From NCBI GenBank assembly GCA_964450955.1, contig CAYVFI010000041.1, forward strand, positions 1-60,495: a stretch of 60,495 nucleotides of DNA. Reading direction: 5' to 3'. Source of the stretch: CAYNWT01 sp964450955 (GTDB lineage: Bacteria > Planctomycetota > Planctomycetia > Planctomycetales > Planctomycetaceae). A model generated the notes under the pieces. The model had not been told where the DNA came from, made no database searches, and saw only the letters and a list, made by a program, of their open reading frames with translations. Below, one piece after another: positions 36,858 to 46,307 of the stretch. The translations under genes and the position numbers were made by a program. Position 1 is the first letter of the stretch. The number at the start of each line of letters is the position of its first letter.

Positions 36858-37499
36858 ATGAACCAACAGCGATCAACAAAACAGCGAAGCCGCAAACGAC
36901 CGCGTACAAACACGGTCCGTCGCCGCGGACACGCCAGACCTACATCCGCCCACAGCCACCGCGGCAACGAGTTTGATTCGAACTGCTTCGATGCCCCCGA
37001 AGTATGGCACGAACCGACCGGCAGCGGAGAGATCACATACATCTCAGCCAAACCCGGCTCCGGTTACTTCCACCCCATCAACAAAGCCGAAGCGAAAGAA
37101 CGCGTCTCCCTGCTTCCCGAAAAGTACACACGCGATCTTGAAGTTGTGCAGCTAAGCGGCATGACCAAGAAACGCGCGTTATTTCCGCTGTATGGCATGC
37201 AGTGGGGCCCGGCGGTTTACCTGTACCCCATCGAAGATTCGATGAAGGAGTACTACTCACGGCCGCCTCAACCGCAGTTGGTCATCGACACAAAGATGTA
37301 CGGCGGTCAATGGTCCGAACGCGACGGTTCGTGGATTTTGACGTGGACAGAAAAAACAATCCGCGACTTCTATCTCAACAACATTCTGATCCACGAGATC
37401 GGACACATCAACGACACGCGTAACCGCAGCTATCGTGACCGCGAACGCTACGCCAACTGGTTCGCCATCGAGTACGGCTTTCGTCAAAGCAGACTCTAA
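36858..37499 (+). CDS. Putative zinc metallopeptidase-like protein (HEIGH)
   Basis: A 213-residue protein not matching a family I can name. A strongly basic N-terminal 30 residues (many Arg/Lys) precede a folded region. The C-terminal helix ILIHEIGHINDTRNRSYRDRERYANWFA carries HExxH at 179-183 and a possible third ligand E196, as in gluzincin-type zinc proteases. A beta-strand-rich middle (ALFPLYGMQWGPAVYLYP) precedes it. No signal peptide is seen; the basic region may bind nucleic acid or be unstructured. It stands alone between divergent and convergent neighbours. Confidence 0.7.
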   Translation: MNQQRSTKQRSRKRPRTNTVRRRGHARPTSAHSHRGNEFDSNCFDAPEVWHEPTGSGEITYISAKPGSGYFHPINKAEAKERVSLLPEKYTRDLEVVQLSGMTKKRALFPLYGMQWGPAVYLYPIEDSMKEYYSRPPQPQLVIDTKMYGGQWSERDGSWILTWTEKTIRDFYLNNILIHEIGHINDTRNRSYRDRERYANWFAIEYGFRQSRL

Positions 37500-37520
37500 T
37501 CGTTGCCGACCAGAATCAAG

Positions 37521-38606
37521 TCACGTTAGGTCCGCATAAATCGAACTGTTGATCGCACGATTGCGTTGCTGATGTTTTGGTTCGCCCGGGAACCCGTTCA
37601 CCACCCACGCGACGATCAACTCGTGCTGCGGATCGCAAAACGCCATCGAACACTGAGCACCACCGTGCCCATACGTTCGCGACGAACAGAAGTCCCCAAA
37701 GTCGTAAGGGATACCCATACCTTTGGGAGTCAAAATCACTCCCAGCCCCATACGCACTTCCGCCTTGAAGGTCTCGTCTGTCAGCCCCTCGCGATGCGAG
37801 TGTGTCATTAGCGGCAGCGTGTCAGACCGACTGAAGAAGTCACCACTCTCTAACGACTCATAGAACCGAACAACATCCTGCGCCGTACTGCGCAAGTTTG
37901 AACCGGGAGACGCGGCGATACAGTGTTCTCGCTGATGCAACGGTTCGGCTCGACGACGACCGCTTAGCGTAATGGTCTCGACCTCTGCGATACGATTCTG
38001 GTTCTCTTCCCACTCGCCGGGCAGCATTCCATTCCACGTGTCCGACATTTCCAGTGGGCCGAAAATATCGCTCTGCATCTTCTGCCCAAAACTGAACGCG
38101 TCAGCATCGCAGCTCAGCAGAATCTCACCCAACAAAAACCAATTTGCAAAGTACGAATACCCTGCTTTTACCGCAGGGACACGTTTGAATTCGCAAATTG
38201 AGTCGATCACATCTTCCCAACTCGCGTTCGGCCAACCCACGTCCGTGTTGGGCAAACCGCTGGTGTGAACCAGCAAGTCGAAGATGCTGACTGAATCGTC
38301 GTTGAACTGCGGAATGTGCCTGGCGACCGGATCGTCCAGCGATACCAAACAGTCTTCCATCAATCGCAAGACAGCGGCGGCCGTCATGGGCTTACCGGCC
38401 GATCGCCACAGATTAATCGTGTCGGCGGCCATCGGCACATCGGCAGCCGCTTCACCCAAACCCAGATTGGCAATCGTCTGCCCGCCCCGCGAGACACAAA
38501 TTTGGCAGCCGCGGTGCAGCCCGGAATCGATTCCCTCGTTGATAGCTCGGTGCGTTTTTGGGAACAGTTCCGCGAAGACGTCTTCAGTTTCAGCCAGCTG
38601 ATTCAT
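37521..38606 (-). CDS. Serine hydrolase, beta-lactamase/class C type
   Basis: A 361-residue cytoplasmic-looking serine hydrolase of the class C beta-lactamase/EstB fold. The SxxK motif is SAGK (S69-K72). The second motif is altered: the expected YxN reads YSY before FANWFLLGE, and the third motif is HGG (YGHGGAQCSMAF). The ends are complete. The likely role is an esterase or peptidase rather than a drug-resistance enzyme. Its start overlaps the stop of the kinase gene upstream by 17 bp, so the two are co-expressed. Confidence 0.85.
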   Translation of the reverse strand: MNQLAETEDVFAELFPKTHRAINEGIDSGLHRGCQICVSRGGQTIANLGLGEAAADVPMAADTINLWRSAGKPMTAAAVLRLMEDCLVSLDDPVARHIPQFNDDSVSIFDLLVHTSGLPNTDVGWPNASWEDVIDSICEFKRVPAVKAGYSYFANWFLLGEILLSCDADAFSFGQKMQSDIFGPLEMSDTWNGMLPGEWEENQNRIAEVETITLSGRRRAEPLHQREHCIAASPGSNLRSTAQDVVRFYESLESGDFFSRSDTLPLMTHSHREGLTDETFKAEVRMGLGVILTPKGMGIPYDFGDFCSSRTYGHGGAQCSMAFCDPQHELIVAWVVNGFPGEPKHQQRNRAINSSIYADLT

Positions 38607-40362
38607 TTGCTTCTTTTACATTCTCTTCATCAGTAGGAATCGGTGTCGATACGAACGCAGCGGCAACAGGCGGGACCGGTCTTGGTTCGTCTGGTGACGG
38701 GTCACTCGCGAAGGGTTGCGGTTCGTCCTCAATCCCAAATGCATCCCACATCTTGCGCGGTCCAATTCCGGCCTTCTTCAGACGCCGATAGAACGCGTTC
38801 CACTTTTCTCTGTTCTCACGTTCGACTTTTGCTGCGTCACGTTTCTTTTCAGCCGCCTGCTCTTTCGTCAGCCCCAGGACGCGGTCATTCAAACCACTCA
38901 CCCAACTGCCCCAAGCCTTCGCTCCAACAGCGACCGAACCGCAAAACCGAGCAAACAGCGACCAGATGGTATCCAACAAAACCAAAACAAACAGGAAGCC
39001 AACCAAACCGGGAAAGATCGACACACCGATAAGCCGCCCCCAGGCCTCGTGAGTCTCTGACCATAAGACATAAATCATGACAACATGCGCGATGGCCGCA
39101 CTGGAAAGGAAGATGGACAGCAAGTCGCCCTTCAATCCCAACCGTTGCGGAACCATGCGGATGATGAAAACAGCAATCGCCAACAGGAAAGGCAAAATGT
39201 TCGGCACATCAATGGGGATGTTTGGAATAGAACTCGAAAACGCATTCCGTCCAGCAACCCACGGCGCCAGCGTTGAGAAGCCGCAAATCGCAATAAGCCA
39301 CAGGGCTGACAGCCACGGCGACCCCTCATCCGTCGAATCTGAATTCACGGCAACTCGACGAGCGATATTGCGCATGTGACCACCGACGTCTATGAATCGC
39401 GTAAACGTCCCACGGTCCTGAGCCGCTCGAACCGGCTGCGGCGATGCAACCACGTTCAGATTCTTAAGATCGTCCGCGACTTCTCGAGCCGTCTGATAAC
39501 GGCTATCAGCGTTGCTCTGCATCGCCTTCATGACAATATCGTCAACGCGAGGATCTGCATCGGCCAAAACCGACGGCGGATCAAAGTGCCCCAGCGGCAA
39601 CCGACCCGTGACAATTTCGTACAGCATCACCCCCAAAGCATAGACGTCGGCCCGATGATCGACGGTCGCCGGATTCTCCCATTGCTCAGGCGCCATGTAG
39701 TGCAGCGTTCCCATTGCCTGACGAGAACCGGTCAGCGTTATGTCCTGCGTCGCAAGTTGTTCCAGCTTCGCCAGACCGAAGTCCGCAATCTTTACGTGGC
39801 CGCGACAGTCGAACAGCACATTCTCGGGTTTGATGTCACGGTGGACCACACCCTGATCGTGGGCGTACTGGACCGCCGCACAGATTTGCGACATCACATC
39901 CACCACATCAATACCGCCGGCCGTTTCAACCGCCATGAACTCACGCAGGTTCATGCCGTCCATGTATTCCATGGTCAGGTAGTGCAGCCCATCGACCTCA
40001 CCAATTTCGTACAACGCGACGATGTTGGGGTGGCGTAATCGAGCCAAAGCGCGTGCTTCACGGCCGAAGCGTTCAGCGAACTTAGGATCGCGTCCGAGTT
40101 CCGCCGGAAGAATTTTAAGTGCAACAATGCGGTCGAGGTTCTTCTGTCGAACCTTGTAGACGCAGCCCATTCCACCGCTGCCGATGCGTTCCAGAATTTC
40201 CAACGACGGAAACTTCTCAGCAAGTTCTTCCATCAGCGGCGTGGTGAACTTCTTCCCGGACGAAATGGATTCCGCATCCTGGTCGGCATCCAAAGCCAGG
40301 CCCATCAGGCCTGAAATGGCCCGGGCGTTGTCCAGTGGAAGATCGTTTTGTGCGTCAGTCAT
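38590..40362 (-). CDS. Ser/Thr protein kinase with multi-pass C-terminal membrane domain
   Basis: About 590 residues from ATG 40362. The kinase domain spans about 54-310: GSGGMG (61-66), the ATP lysine in VALKIL (83), HRDIKPENVLF, DFGLAKL and the activation loop end MGTLHYMAPEQ, all canonical, so it should be active. After it come about four hydrophobic segments (including IPNILPFLLAIAVFIIRM and GLVGFLFVLVLLDTIWSLF), then a charged helical region (EQAAEKKRDAAKVERENREK) and an acidic, proline-rich tail. It thus senses or acts at the membrane. It overlaps the serine hydrolase gene. Confidence 0.92.
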   Translation of the reverse strand: MTDAQNDLPLDNARAISGLMGLALDADQDAESISSGKKFTTPLMEELAEKFPSLEILERIGSGGMGCVYKVRQKNLDRIVALKILPAELGRDPKFAERFGREARALARLRHPNIVALYEIGEVDGLHYLTMEYMDGMNLREFMAVETAGGIDVVDVMSQICAAVQYAHDQGVVHRDIKPENVLFDCRGHVKIADFGLAKLEQLATQDITLTGSRQAMGTLHYMAPEQWENPATVDHRADVYALGVMLYEIVTGRLPLGHFDPPSVLADADPRVDDIVMKAMQSNADSRYQTAREVADDLKNLNVVASPQPVRAAQDRGTFTRFIDVGGHMRNIARRVAVNSDSTDEGSPWLSALWLIAICGFSTLAPWVAGRNAFSSSIPNIPIDVPNILPFLLAIAVFIIRMVPQRLGLKGDLLSIFLSSAAIAHVVMIYVLWSETHEAWGRLIGVSIFPGLVGFLFVLVLLDTIWSLFARFCGSVAVGAKAWGSWVSGLNDRVLGLTKEQAAEKKRDAAKVERENREKWNAFYRRLKKAGIGPRKMWDAFGIEDEPQPFASDPSPDEPRPVPPVAAAFVSTPIPTDEENVKEANESAG

Positions 40363-40505
40363 GGTTCTGGCTCGCTTCGAATCAGGTGTTCTCTGATGTC
40401 GATGCAGCGTTTCTTCCCAAAGGTTACAGGGATTTTCGGCCGAAGTCCCGAAACAACCGTAAACACTGTGTGGAAAGCGATTTAGAACCACGCTCCCGTT
40501 CAGAT

Positions 40506-41918
40506 TTAGCCAATCATTTCCTCAATCAGCTTACCGCCAAACTGGCTTAATTGCTTGAATCGGCCGGCGTGGTAATACGTGAGCTTGTTGTCATCCAGTC
40601 CCAGCAAGTGCAGCAGCGTGACATGCACGTCGCGAATGTGATGAACGCATTCGGCCGCCTTACCGCCGATGTCGTCGGTCGCCCCAATCGTGTGGCCCGC
40701 CTTCACGCCACCGCCCGCGAACCACATCGCCATCGCATTCGCGTTGTGATCTCGACCGTAAGACTTGCCACCACCTCGCAAGCCATTGTCCGGTGTCCGA
40801 CCGAACTCACCACAAAACATCACCAACGTATCCTTCAGCATCCCCCGCTGCTTCAAGTCTTTCAACAACGCCGCAATCGGCCGATCCACCGCGCGAATCA
40901 ACGAACCATGTGCGCGGTGAATGTAGTCGTGGCTGTCCCAGTTGCCTGAGTAAACCTGGACGAACCGAACTCCCTTCTCAACCAACCGCCGCGCCAACAG
41001 ACACTTCCGTCCGAACGCATCGGTCTTTGGTTCGCCAATGCCATACATGCCCAGCGTCTCGCGCGATTCGCCGTCCAGATCCAGAATGCCGGGAACCTCA
41101 GTTTGCATTCGATAGGCCAATTCGTACGAGTTCAACCTTGCTTCCAAATCGCTGCGGCCTGGTCGCGATTGCAGGTGCTGCTTGTTAAGTGTCGCCAGCA
41201 AGTCCAGGTTCTCACGTTGTCGCTTCCGAGTGACACCCGGCGGCGGATTGAGATCCAAAATCGGACTGCCCTGCGGTCGCAGCGGCGTTCCCTGATATGC
41301 AGCGGGCAAAAAACCGTTCGACCAATTCGCCGCTCCGCCCTGCGGGTAACTACTGCGAGGAAGCACAACGAACCCCGGCAGGTTCTCGTTTGAAGAACCA
41401 AGCCCATAGTTCACCCATGCCCCAACCCCGGGGTCGCCGCCGAAGCGATTTCCGGTATTCACGTGGTAACACGCCGTCGGATGGTTCACCGATTCCACAT
41501 ACGCGCCGCGATAGAAACAGATGTCATCGACACACGTTTGCAGATGTTCGAACGCGGTGTTGATATCCGCGCCGCATTCGCCGGCTTTCGTGAACTCGAA
41601 GGGGCTCTTCACGAAGTAACGCTTGCCAGACGACATCGCACTTTGCTCTTCGCCAGACCGATTGAACTCCTGCAAGTGGCGTTTCGTCAATTCCGGCTTC
41701 GGATCAAACGTATCCAGATGCGACGGCCCACCTTCCATCATCAAAAAGATGCAACGCTTCGCCCTTGGCAAATGATGCGGCGACTGTCCGACAGACGCAC
41801 CGGTCTCATCTGCATGCAACATCGATGTCAGTGCAACAGAACCCAGACTCGCTCCGAGCCCGTAAAGGAAGTCGCGTCGATTCGACGAGTGTTTCATAAC
41901 GTTTGCCCACAGAGCCAT
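40506..41918 (-). CDS. DUF1501 family secreted protein
   Basis: About 470 residues if started at ATG 41918, which directly follows the upstream stop (TAGATG); ATG 41897 (MKHSSNRRDFL) is an alternative that fits a Tat signal better. Family motifs are AKRCIFLMMEGGPSHLDTFDPKP, MFCGEFGRTPDNG and RDHNANAMAMWFAGGG, with the last lines DVHVTLLHLLGLD. Related in fold to alkaline phosphatase/sulfatase; substrate unknown. The pairing with the cytochrome-like gene is the usual planctomycete arrangement. Confidence 0.93.
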   Translation of the reverse strand: MALWANVMKHSSNRRDFLYGLGASLGSVALTSMLHADETGASVGQSPHHLPRAKRCIFLMMEGGPSHLDTFDPKPELTKRHLQEFNRSGEEQSAMSSGKRYFVKSPFEFTKAGECGADINTAFEHLQTCVDDICFYRGAYVESVNHPTACYHVNTGNRFGGDPGVGAWVNYGLGSSNENLPGFVVLPRSSYPQGGAANWSNGFLPAAYQGTPLRPQGSPILDLNPPPGVTRKRQRENLDLLATLNKQHLQSRPGRSDLEARLNSYELAYRMQTEVPGILDLDGESRETLGMYGIGEPKTDAFGRKCLLARRLVEKGVRFVQVYSGNWDSHDYIHRAHGSLIRAVDRPIAALLKDLKQRGMLKDTLVMFCGEFGRTPDNGLRGGGKSYGRDHNANAMAMWFAGGGVKAGHTIGATDDIGGKAAECVHHIRDVHVTLLHLLGLDDNKLTYYHAGRFKQLSQFGGKLIEEMIG

Positions 41919-44630
41919 CTAATCCAGGTAAGCGAACTCGTTCAGATTGAAAATCACTAAACACACCTGAGCCAACCCGCGAGTTCGAGCGTCTGTTTGG
42001 CTTGGCTGAAGATCCGGTACGTACTCCCTGTAGACCGGCATGAACTCGGTGAAGTCGTAAGGCTCCCCCGTTTTCTCTGCCATGACCGTCCGCTGCAATT
42101 CCGTCGGATAGGCTCTGGACTCGTAGGTTTTCTTCTCTTCCTCAGCAGTCGCTTTGGCCCAATGCGTCAGACACGCGCTGAGTTCGGCCGTAGTCGGCCT
42201 GCGGCTAAGTGCTGCTTCGAATGCGAACCGAACCACCGCTTCGTCGTCCCCGCCTTGTTCCAACAATCGAGCCGCAAAAGCCAGGGACCGATCCTGTACT
42301 TCTTCCGCATTAAACAATGTCAAAGCCTGCGGCGCGACGGTCGATGTTTCGCGCAGTTCGCACGACTTGTCTGGCCCCGGCTGGTTGAACGTCTCCATAA
42401 ACGGGTCACGCAGACCGCGGATTTTTTCGGCGTAAATGCTGCGGCGGTTACGCTGGCTTGGCAGTGCGTCGGGTTCGTAGACAGATGCTGTGCCACCCAT
42501 AATCTGCCGCGGCTGCATGGCGACTTCCGCGTTGATATCCGGACGACAAGGAATCCCCCCGACTTGTCGGTTCAGCTCATCGCTGACTGCAAGCATCGCA
42601 TCCCGAAACTCTTCCGCCGTCAGCCGCCGCGATTGAAACACCGCGTAATGACTGTTGGTCGGGTCTTTGGTTGCGAGTTCCTGCGGGTTCGAATGGCGCG
42701 AACTTCTGCGGTATGCGGCAGACGTCAGAATCAGCCGGTTCAACTGCTTCACCGACCAATCATGCTGCATAAACCAGTTGGCCAGGTAGTCCAGCAGTTC
42801 AGGGTGAGTTGGTAATTCGCCGGTCGAACCAAGGTTGTTCGGGTTTCCTGCCAACCCCTTACCAAAATGCCACGACCAAACCCGGTTCACCATGACTCGG
42901 GCAGTCAACGGATTGCGTTTCGAGACCATCCAGTTCGCCAAAGCCAATCGGCGTTTGCCTTTTCCCCCGGGGAACGGTTCTGTTGTCATCTGACCAAGCG
43001 TGACAGCAGCACTGATCGGAGCCGGAGTCACAGCATCGCCGCGAGCGTAAGCGTCGCCACCAGTCAGAATCGTGTCTTGCTCAATCGTGCCCTTGCCCCA
43101 AACATTGCCGGGACGAACAACCCGCTTTGACACATTTTGCCGCGTGATTGTTTTGCCTGTGTAAACGGCGAACGCAATCGGTTGCGTTTTCTCAAGTTCC
43201 CAAGTGTGCCGCGAAATGTTCTTGTACATGCGGGCCAACGAGTTCTCATCGCCGGGCGACAGACCGTTGTCTCCGACTGTCGCGTCGCCGGTTTCTTTCT
43301 TCTTTGTCTGGCTAATTTTCGCTTTCAGTGCCGCGGCTTGTTTCGAGTACCCCGCGATCTTTGCCTTCGTCCAGCGATTCGATTCTTTGAACCATGCTGT
43401 GTTCTCTTCAGGCAGCAGTGGCGTATTGATTTCTGCAAACTGTGTCGTCGTGAACACCGCCATCATGCTGTAATAATCGCGAGTCGGCACGGGGTCGAAC
43501 TTGTGATCATGACACTTCGCACACTGTAAAGCGTGACCCAGAAACGTTTGCCCTACAGAATCAGTCACGTCGTCCAGCCACTGCTGCCGCGTGACTCGAA
43601 ACACGCTCATCCCGGTCTGTTCCCACGGACCCATCCGCAGAAACCCGGTCGCGATCCGCTTCTCAGCATCGTTGGGATCCAGTTCGTCGCCAGCAATCTG
43701 CTCGCGAACAAAATCGTTGTAAGGCTTGTCGTTGTTAAACGCTCGCACCACATAATCTCGATACCGCCAGGCGTTCGGTCGAGCGTAATCGTTGGCGAAC
43801 CCAGCCGTGTCTGCATAGCGAGCCACATCCAACCAATGCCGACCAAACTGCTCGCCATAATGCGGCGACGCCATCAGTTCGTCCGCGTATTCTGTGACAG
43901 CCGCCTGCAGATCGACTTTGAACTTCGCCTCAAACGCAGCCGCTCGTGAACCTTCGCCATCCACCGCCGGAGGCAACCCGGTCAGCCCAAAGCTTAACCG
44001 CCTGGCCAGCTCCCGGGCACTCGCGGTCCCAGCCGGTTCCAGTTGCACTTCTGTCAGCTTGCGATCGATAAACCAATCAATCGGATGATTGCCCGTTGGT
44101 GGTTCAACCGCCTTCAACGGCCGGTACGCCCAAAGGTGTTCTGGTTCGTATCGACGATTCGTCCAATCGTCGCCCAGCCCGCCGGACGTCTGCACGACCA
44201 CACCCGAGGCGTACTCATCCTGAATTTCCGCAACCCGTTTTTCATCCGGCCACGGCGCGCCTTCGTCAATCCATTGACGGATCCAGTTTGTCTGTTCGTC
44301 GGTCAGCTTCTCCGCCTCTTTAGGCGGCATCTCGTAACCTTCTTCGCTTCGAATCGTCACCTTGTAAAGCAGGCTACTGCGTCCGTTACCGGGAACCACA
44401 ACGTCTGAACCGTAAGTCTCACCGCCTCGCAAAGTCGATTCGCGAGTCCGCATGTCGAACCCGCCTTCGATGTTTTCCGAGTCGGCTCCGTGACAGGCAA
44501 GACACTTTGAAGCGAACATCGATTTCAGCTTCAGCGCGAATAGCTTTTCGCCTTCAGTCGGTTCCTCGGCGACGACTGTACCTATCGCACAGATCACCAA
44601 CATCATCGCTGCAACTATCGAACGAAGCAT
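41919..44630 (-). CDS. PSCyt1/DUF1549/DUF1553 cytochrome-like protein
   Basis: About 903 residues from ATG 44630 (a longer frame would start before the signal peptide). The signal peptide (LRSIVAAMMLVICAIGTVVA) is followed by CLACH at 43-47 and a second CxxCH (CAKCHDHKFDP) near 368. DUF1549 (HPIDWFIDRKL; ARRLSFGLTGLPP) and DUF1553 (NWMVSKRNPLTARVMVNRVWSWHFGKGL to RETSTVAPQALTLFN) are both complete. Unlike the two paralogues at 1802-8478, no discoidin-like insertion is evident. It is translated directly before the DUF1501 gene. Confidence 0.93.
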   Translation of the reverse strand: MLRSIVAAMMLVICAIGTVVAEEPTEGEKLFALKLKSMFASKCLACHGADSENIEGGFDMRTRESTLRGGETYGSDVVVPGNGRSSLLYKVTIRSEEGYEMPPKEAEKLTDEQTNWIRQWIDEGAPWPDEKRVAEIQDEYASGVVVQTSGGLGDDWTNRRYEPEHLWAYRPLKAVEPPTGNHPIDWFIDRKLTEVQLEPAGTASARELARRLSFGLTGLPPAVDGEGSRAAAFEAKFKVDLQAAVTEYADELMASPHYGEQFGRHWLDVARYADTAGFANDYARPNAWRYRDYVVRAFNNDKPYNDFVREQIAGDELDPNDAEKRIATGFLRMGPWEQTGMSVFRVTRQQWLDDVTDSVGQTFLGHALQCAKCHDHKFDPVPTRDYYSMMAVFTTTQFAEINTPLLPEENTAWFKESNRWTKAKIAGYSKQAAALKAKISQTKKKETGDATVGDNGLSPGDENSLARMYKNISRHTWELEKTQPIAFAVYTGKTITRQNVSKRVVRPGNVWGKGTIEQDTILTGGDAYARGDAVTPAPISAAVTLGQMTTEPFPGGKGKRRLALANWMVSKRNPLTARVMVNRVWSWHFGKGLAGNPNNLGSTGELPTHPELLDYLANWFMQHDWSVKQLNRLILTSAAYRRSSRHSNPQELATKDPTNSHYAVFQSRRLTAEEFRDAMLAVSDELNRQVGGIPCRPDINAEVAMQPRQIMGGTASVYEPDALPSQRNRRSIYAEKIRGLRDPFMETFNQPGPDKSCELRETSTVAPQALTLFNAEEVQDRSLAFAARLLEQGGDDEAVVRFAFEAALSRRPTTAELSACLTHWAKATAEEEKKTYESRAYPTELQRTVMAEKTGEPYDFTEFMPVYREYVPDLQPSQTDARTRGLAQVCLVIFNLNEFAYLD

Positions 44631-44753
44631 AGTATGGAACAACCAGAAGTCCGGGCGGCAAGAACTCACAACCGTTGATTCGATTGTATCAAGCCGCAGT
44701 CTTCGCCGGCACGGAAACTTCGCACGAACTAGACAGAACCCAACATGGCCGCA

Positions 44754-45488
44754 CTACTTCGACAGTGCGATCTGTAACCGACGAATCTCGTCGTCGATCT
44801 CATCCATCGATGCCACGGTCTGAGCGATCTCGTGTCGCAGCAGTTGTCCGAACCGCTTGCGCAGTCGATGAATGGCGACCTTAATTGCACCTTCCGACAT
44901 CTTCAGTGTCTCAGCCACAACCGCGTAGGGAACATCACTGTTGCCCGGCAGGAACGCTTTGAGTTCAGCAAACAGGTTCCGGCGATCATCGTCCGTCTGC
45001 TCGTTTTGTAACGCGTCGTAAACGCCAGACAACATCACCACGGCCCAGCGTTTTTCGAACTCGTCCTCGGGCGTCAGATCCGTTGCCGGTTGAACCCCAA
45101 TGCGGCTCTCAGCATCTGCAACATCGATGGCAATGTGTTTCATGCCGCCACCACGTTTGGCAGCCTGACCCTTCCGGTATTCGTTCACAAGGAAATGATC
45201 CAGCGCCGTCAGCAGGTACGAACGGAATCGGCCGCGGTTCGGATCGGCCAGCTTGATCAGGTTCCCGTCCAGAATTCGGGTGAAGAATTCCTGCGTCTGA
45301 TCTTCCGCATCGTCGGGCGTCGCCCCCTTGCGGCGGCAGTGAGCATAAACGGGGAACCAATAATTCGCACACAACTCAGCAAGCGCCCGCTGGTACTCTT
45401 CTTCCGACAACGACGAATCCTCACCGCCCGCAGCCTGTACCAGACTCCAGCGCGTGGTTGCGAATCGGGCCTTGTCGTGTATCGCCAA
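44754..45488 (-). CDS. ECF-type RNA polymerase sigma factor
   Basis: A 244-residue sigma-70-like factor of the ECF kind, started at TTG 45488 with AGGGA upstream. The N-terminus TTRWSLVQAAG and region 2 (DDAEDQTQEFFTRILDGNLIKLADPNRGRFRSYLLTALDHFLVNEYRKGQAAKRGG) fit the planctomycete ECF group. Region 4 ends with the helix-turn-helix SEGAIKVAIHRLRKRFG. No anti-sigma factor is recognisable in its immediate neighbourhood; the next gene upstream codes for a membrane protein that could play that part, but nothing in its sequence proves it. Confidence 0.85.
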   Translation of the reverse strand: MAIHDKARFATTRWSLVQAAGGEDSSLSEEEYQRALAELCANYWFPVYAHCRRKGATPDDAEDQTQEFFTRILDGNLIKLADPNRGRFRSYLLTALDHFLVNEYRKGQAAKRGGGMKHIAIDVADAESRIGVQPATDLTPEDEFEKRWAVVMLSGVYDALQNEQTDDDRRNLFAELKAFLPGNSDVPYAVVAETLKMSEGAIKVAIHRLRKRFGQLLRHEIAQTVASMDEIDDEIRRLQIALSK

Positions 45489-45512
45489 GAACTTCCCTGT
45501 CTGTTTCAGATT

Positions 45513-46100
45513 CTACTTAACAGCAACCGGAACCACGGGTTCCGTCGGCAGACCGCGTTCCGTTCGGATTCGGTGCACGTCTGCCAGAACCATATCGACA
45601 ATCTGACCATTCCGCCGCACCGCCTGGAACTCAATAAAATGAACCAACAGGTTCGCCATCACAGCCAGCGACGCAACCGCAAAGTGCGTCTTCGCCGGCG
45701 TCAGACCAAACCAACCCCCAAACTGACTTCGCGCGGCCGGATCGGCCATTGCGCCCATCGCACCAGTAAAAATAAGGACTGTGATCGCCAACACCATAAT
45801 CGGGATCGTGCGGTACTTAATCTTCTTGCTCTCAGCGAAGTATTCGTCGGTCAGCGAATAGGCTTTTGATGTTTCTTCCAGCCAGCGACCGGTTCCCATG
45901 AAATAAGTGAGCACAATGGAGTGAATCAAACTGGTGAACACCATCGCCCCGAGGCCGACAAAAAAGTGCCACCGAACCTGGCTCATCATCGCTGGTTCAA
46001 TGGAACCGGCGTCTTCAATGACCCAGCCGAGCCCAAACGCGAGCAGCATGAAAACAACCGCAACGACAGCCAAAGATGGAAAAATGCGCGACATCTGCAT
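45513..46100 (-). CDS. Four-helix membrane protein of unknown function
   Basis: A 195-residue protein with four hydrophobic helices (PSLAVVAVVFMLLAFGLGWV; WHFFVGLGAMVFTSLIHSIVLTYFMG; IPIMVLAITVLIFTGAMGA; HFAVASLAVMANLLVHFIEFQAV). Histidines within the helices (WHFF, IHS, THFA, VHF) would allow a haem- or metal-binding role, which is only a guess. The ATG 46100 may be replaced by an ATG 6 bases later. It precedes the ECF sigma gene by 24 bp on the same strand. Confidence 0.75.
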   Translation of the reverse strand: MQMSRIFPSLAVVAVVFMLLAFGLGWVIEDAGSIEPAMMSQVRWHFFVGLGAMVFTSLIHSIVLTYFMGTGRWLEETSKAYSLTDEYFAESKKIKYRTIPIMVLAITVLIFTGAMGAMADPAARSQFGGWFGLTPAKTHFAVASLAVMANLLVHFIEFQAVRRNGQIVDMVLADVHRIRTERGLPTEPVVPVAVK

Positions 46101-46247
46101 GGTCCGGAAGAAACCTGAGAAAGCAGATGATAGGCGACTGACTAACCAAATTCACGCACACGCCCGCAACTTCCGCGAGTACCCGTTGCCCGGTTCAGCC
46201 AACGGTTCAGATGCGACCACGGGCCGTATCCACAGGCCGCTCAGCAA

Positions 46248-46281
46248 CAAAAAAACGCCGCTGACAAGCGTCAGCGGCGTT
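46248..46281 (-). terminator. Rho-independent terminator of the small gene at 46308
   Basis: A perfect 12-bp inverted repeat with a 4-base loop (aacgccgctgac aagc gtcagcggcgtt, 46254-46281) is followed on the minus strand by a run of Ts (46248-46255). It begins 27 bases after the stop of the small gene. Confidence 0.88.
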
Positions 46282-46307
46282 CACCCAATTGGATTTGTTG
46301 CGACCGA

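Noticed and set aside
37521..38606. Antibiotic-resistance beta-lactamase
   Set aside because: No signal peptide, an altered YxN motif and an operon with a kinase point to a housekeeping esterase or peptidase.
39376..40038. 220-codon plus-strand open frame opposite the Ser/Thr kinase gene
   Set aside because: Antisense shadow of the kinase domain; its translation is His/Arg-rich and shows no domain.
41997..42815. 272-codon plus-strand open frame opposite the cytochrome-like gene
   Set aside because: Antisense shadow of a strong DUF1553 gene with biased Arg-rich composition.
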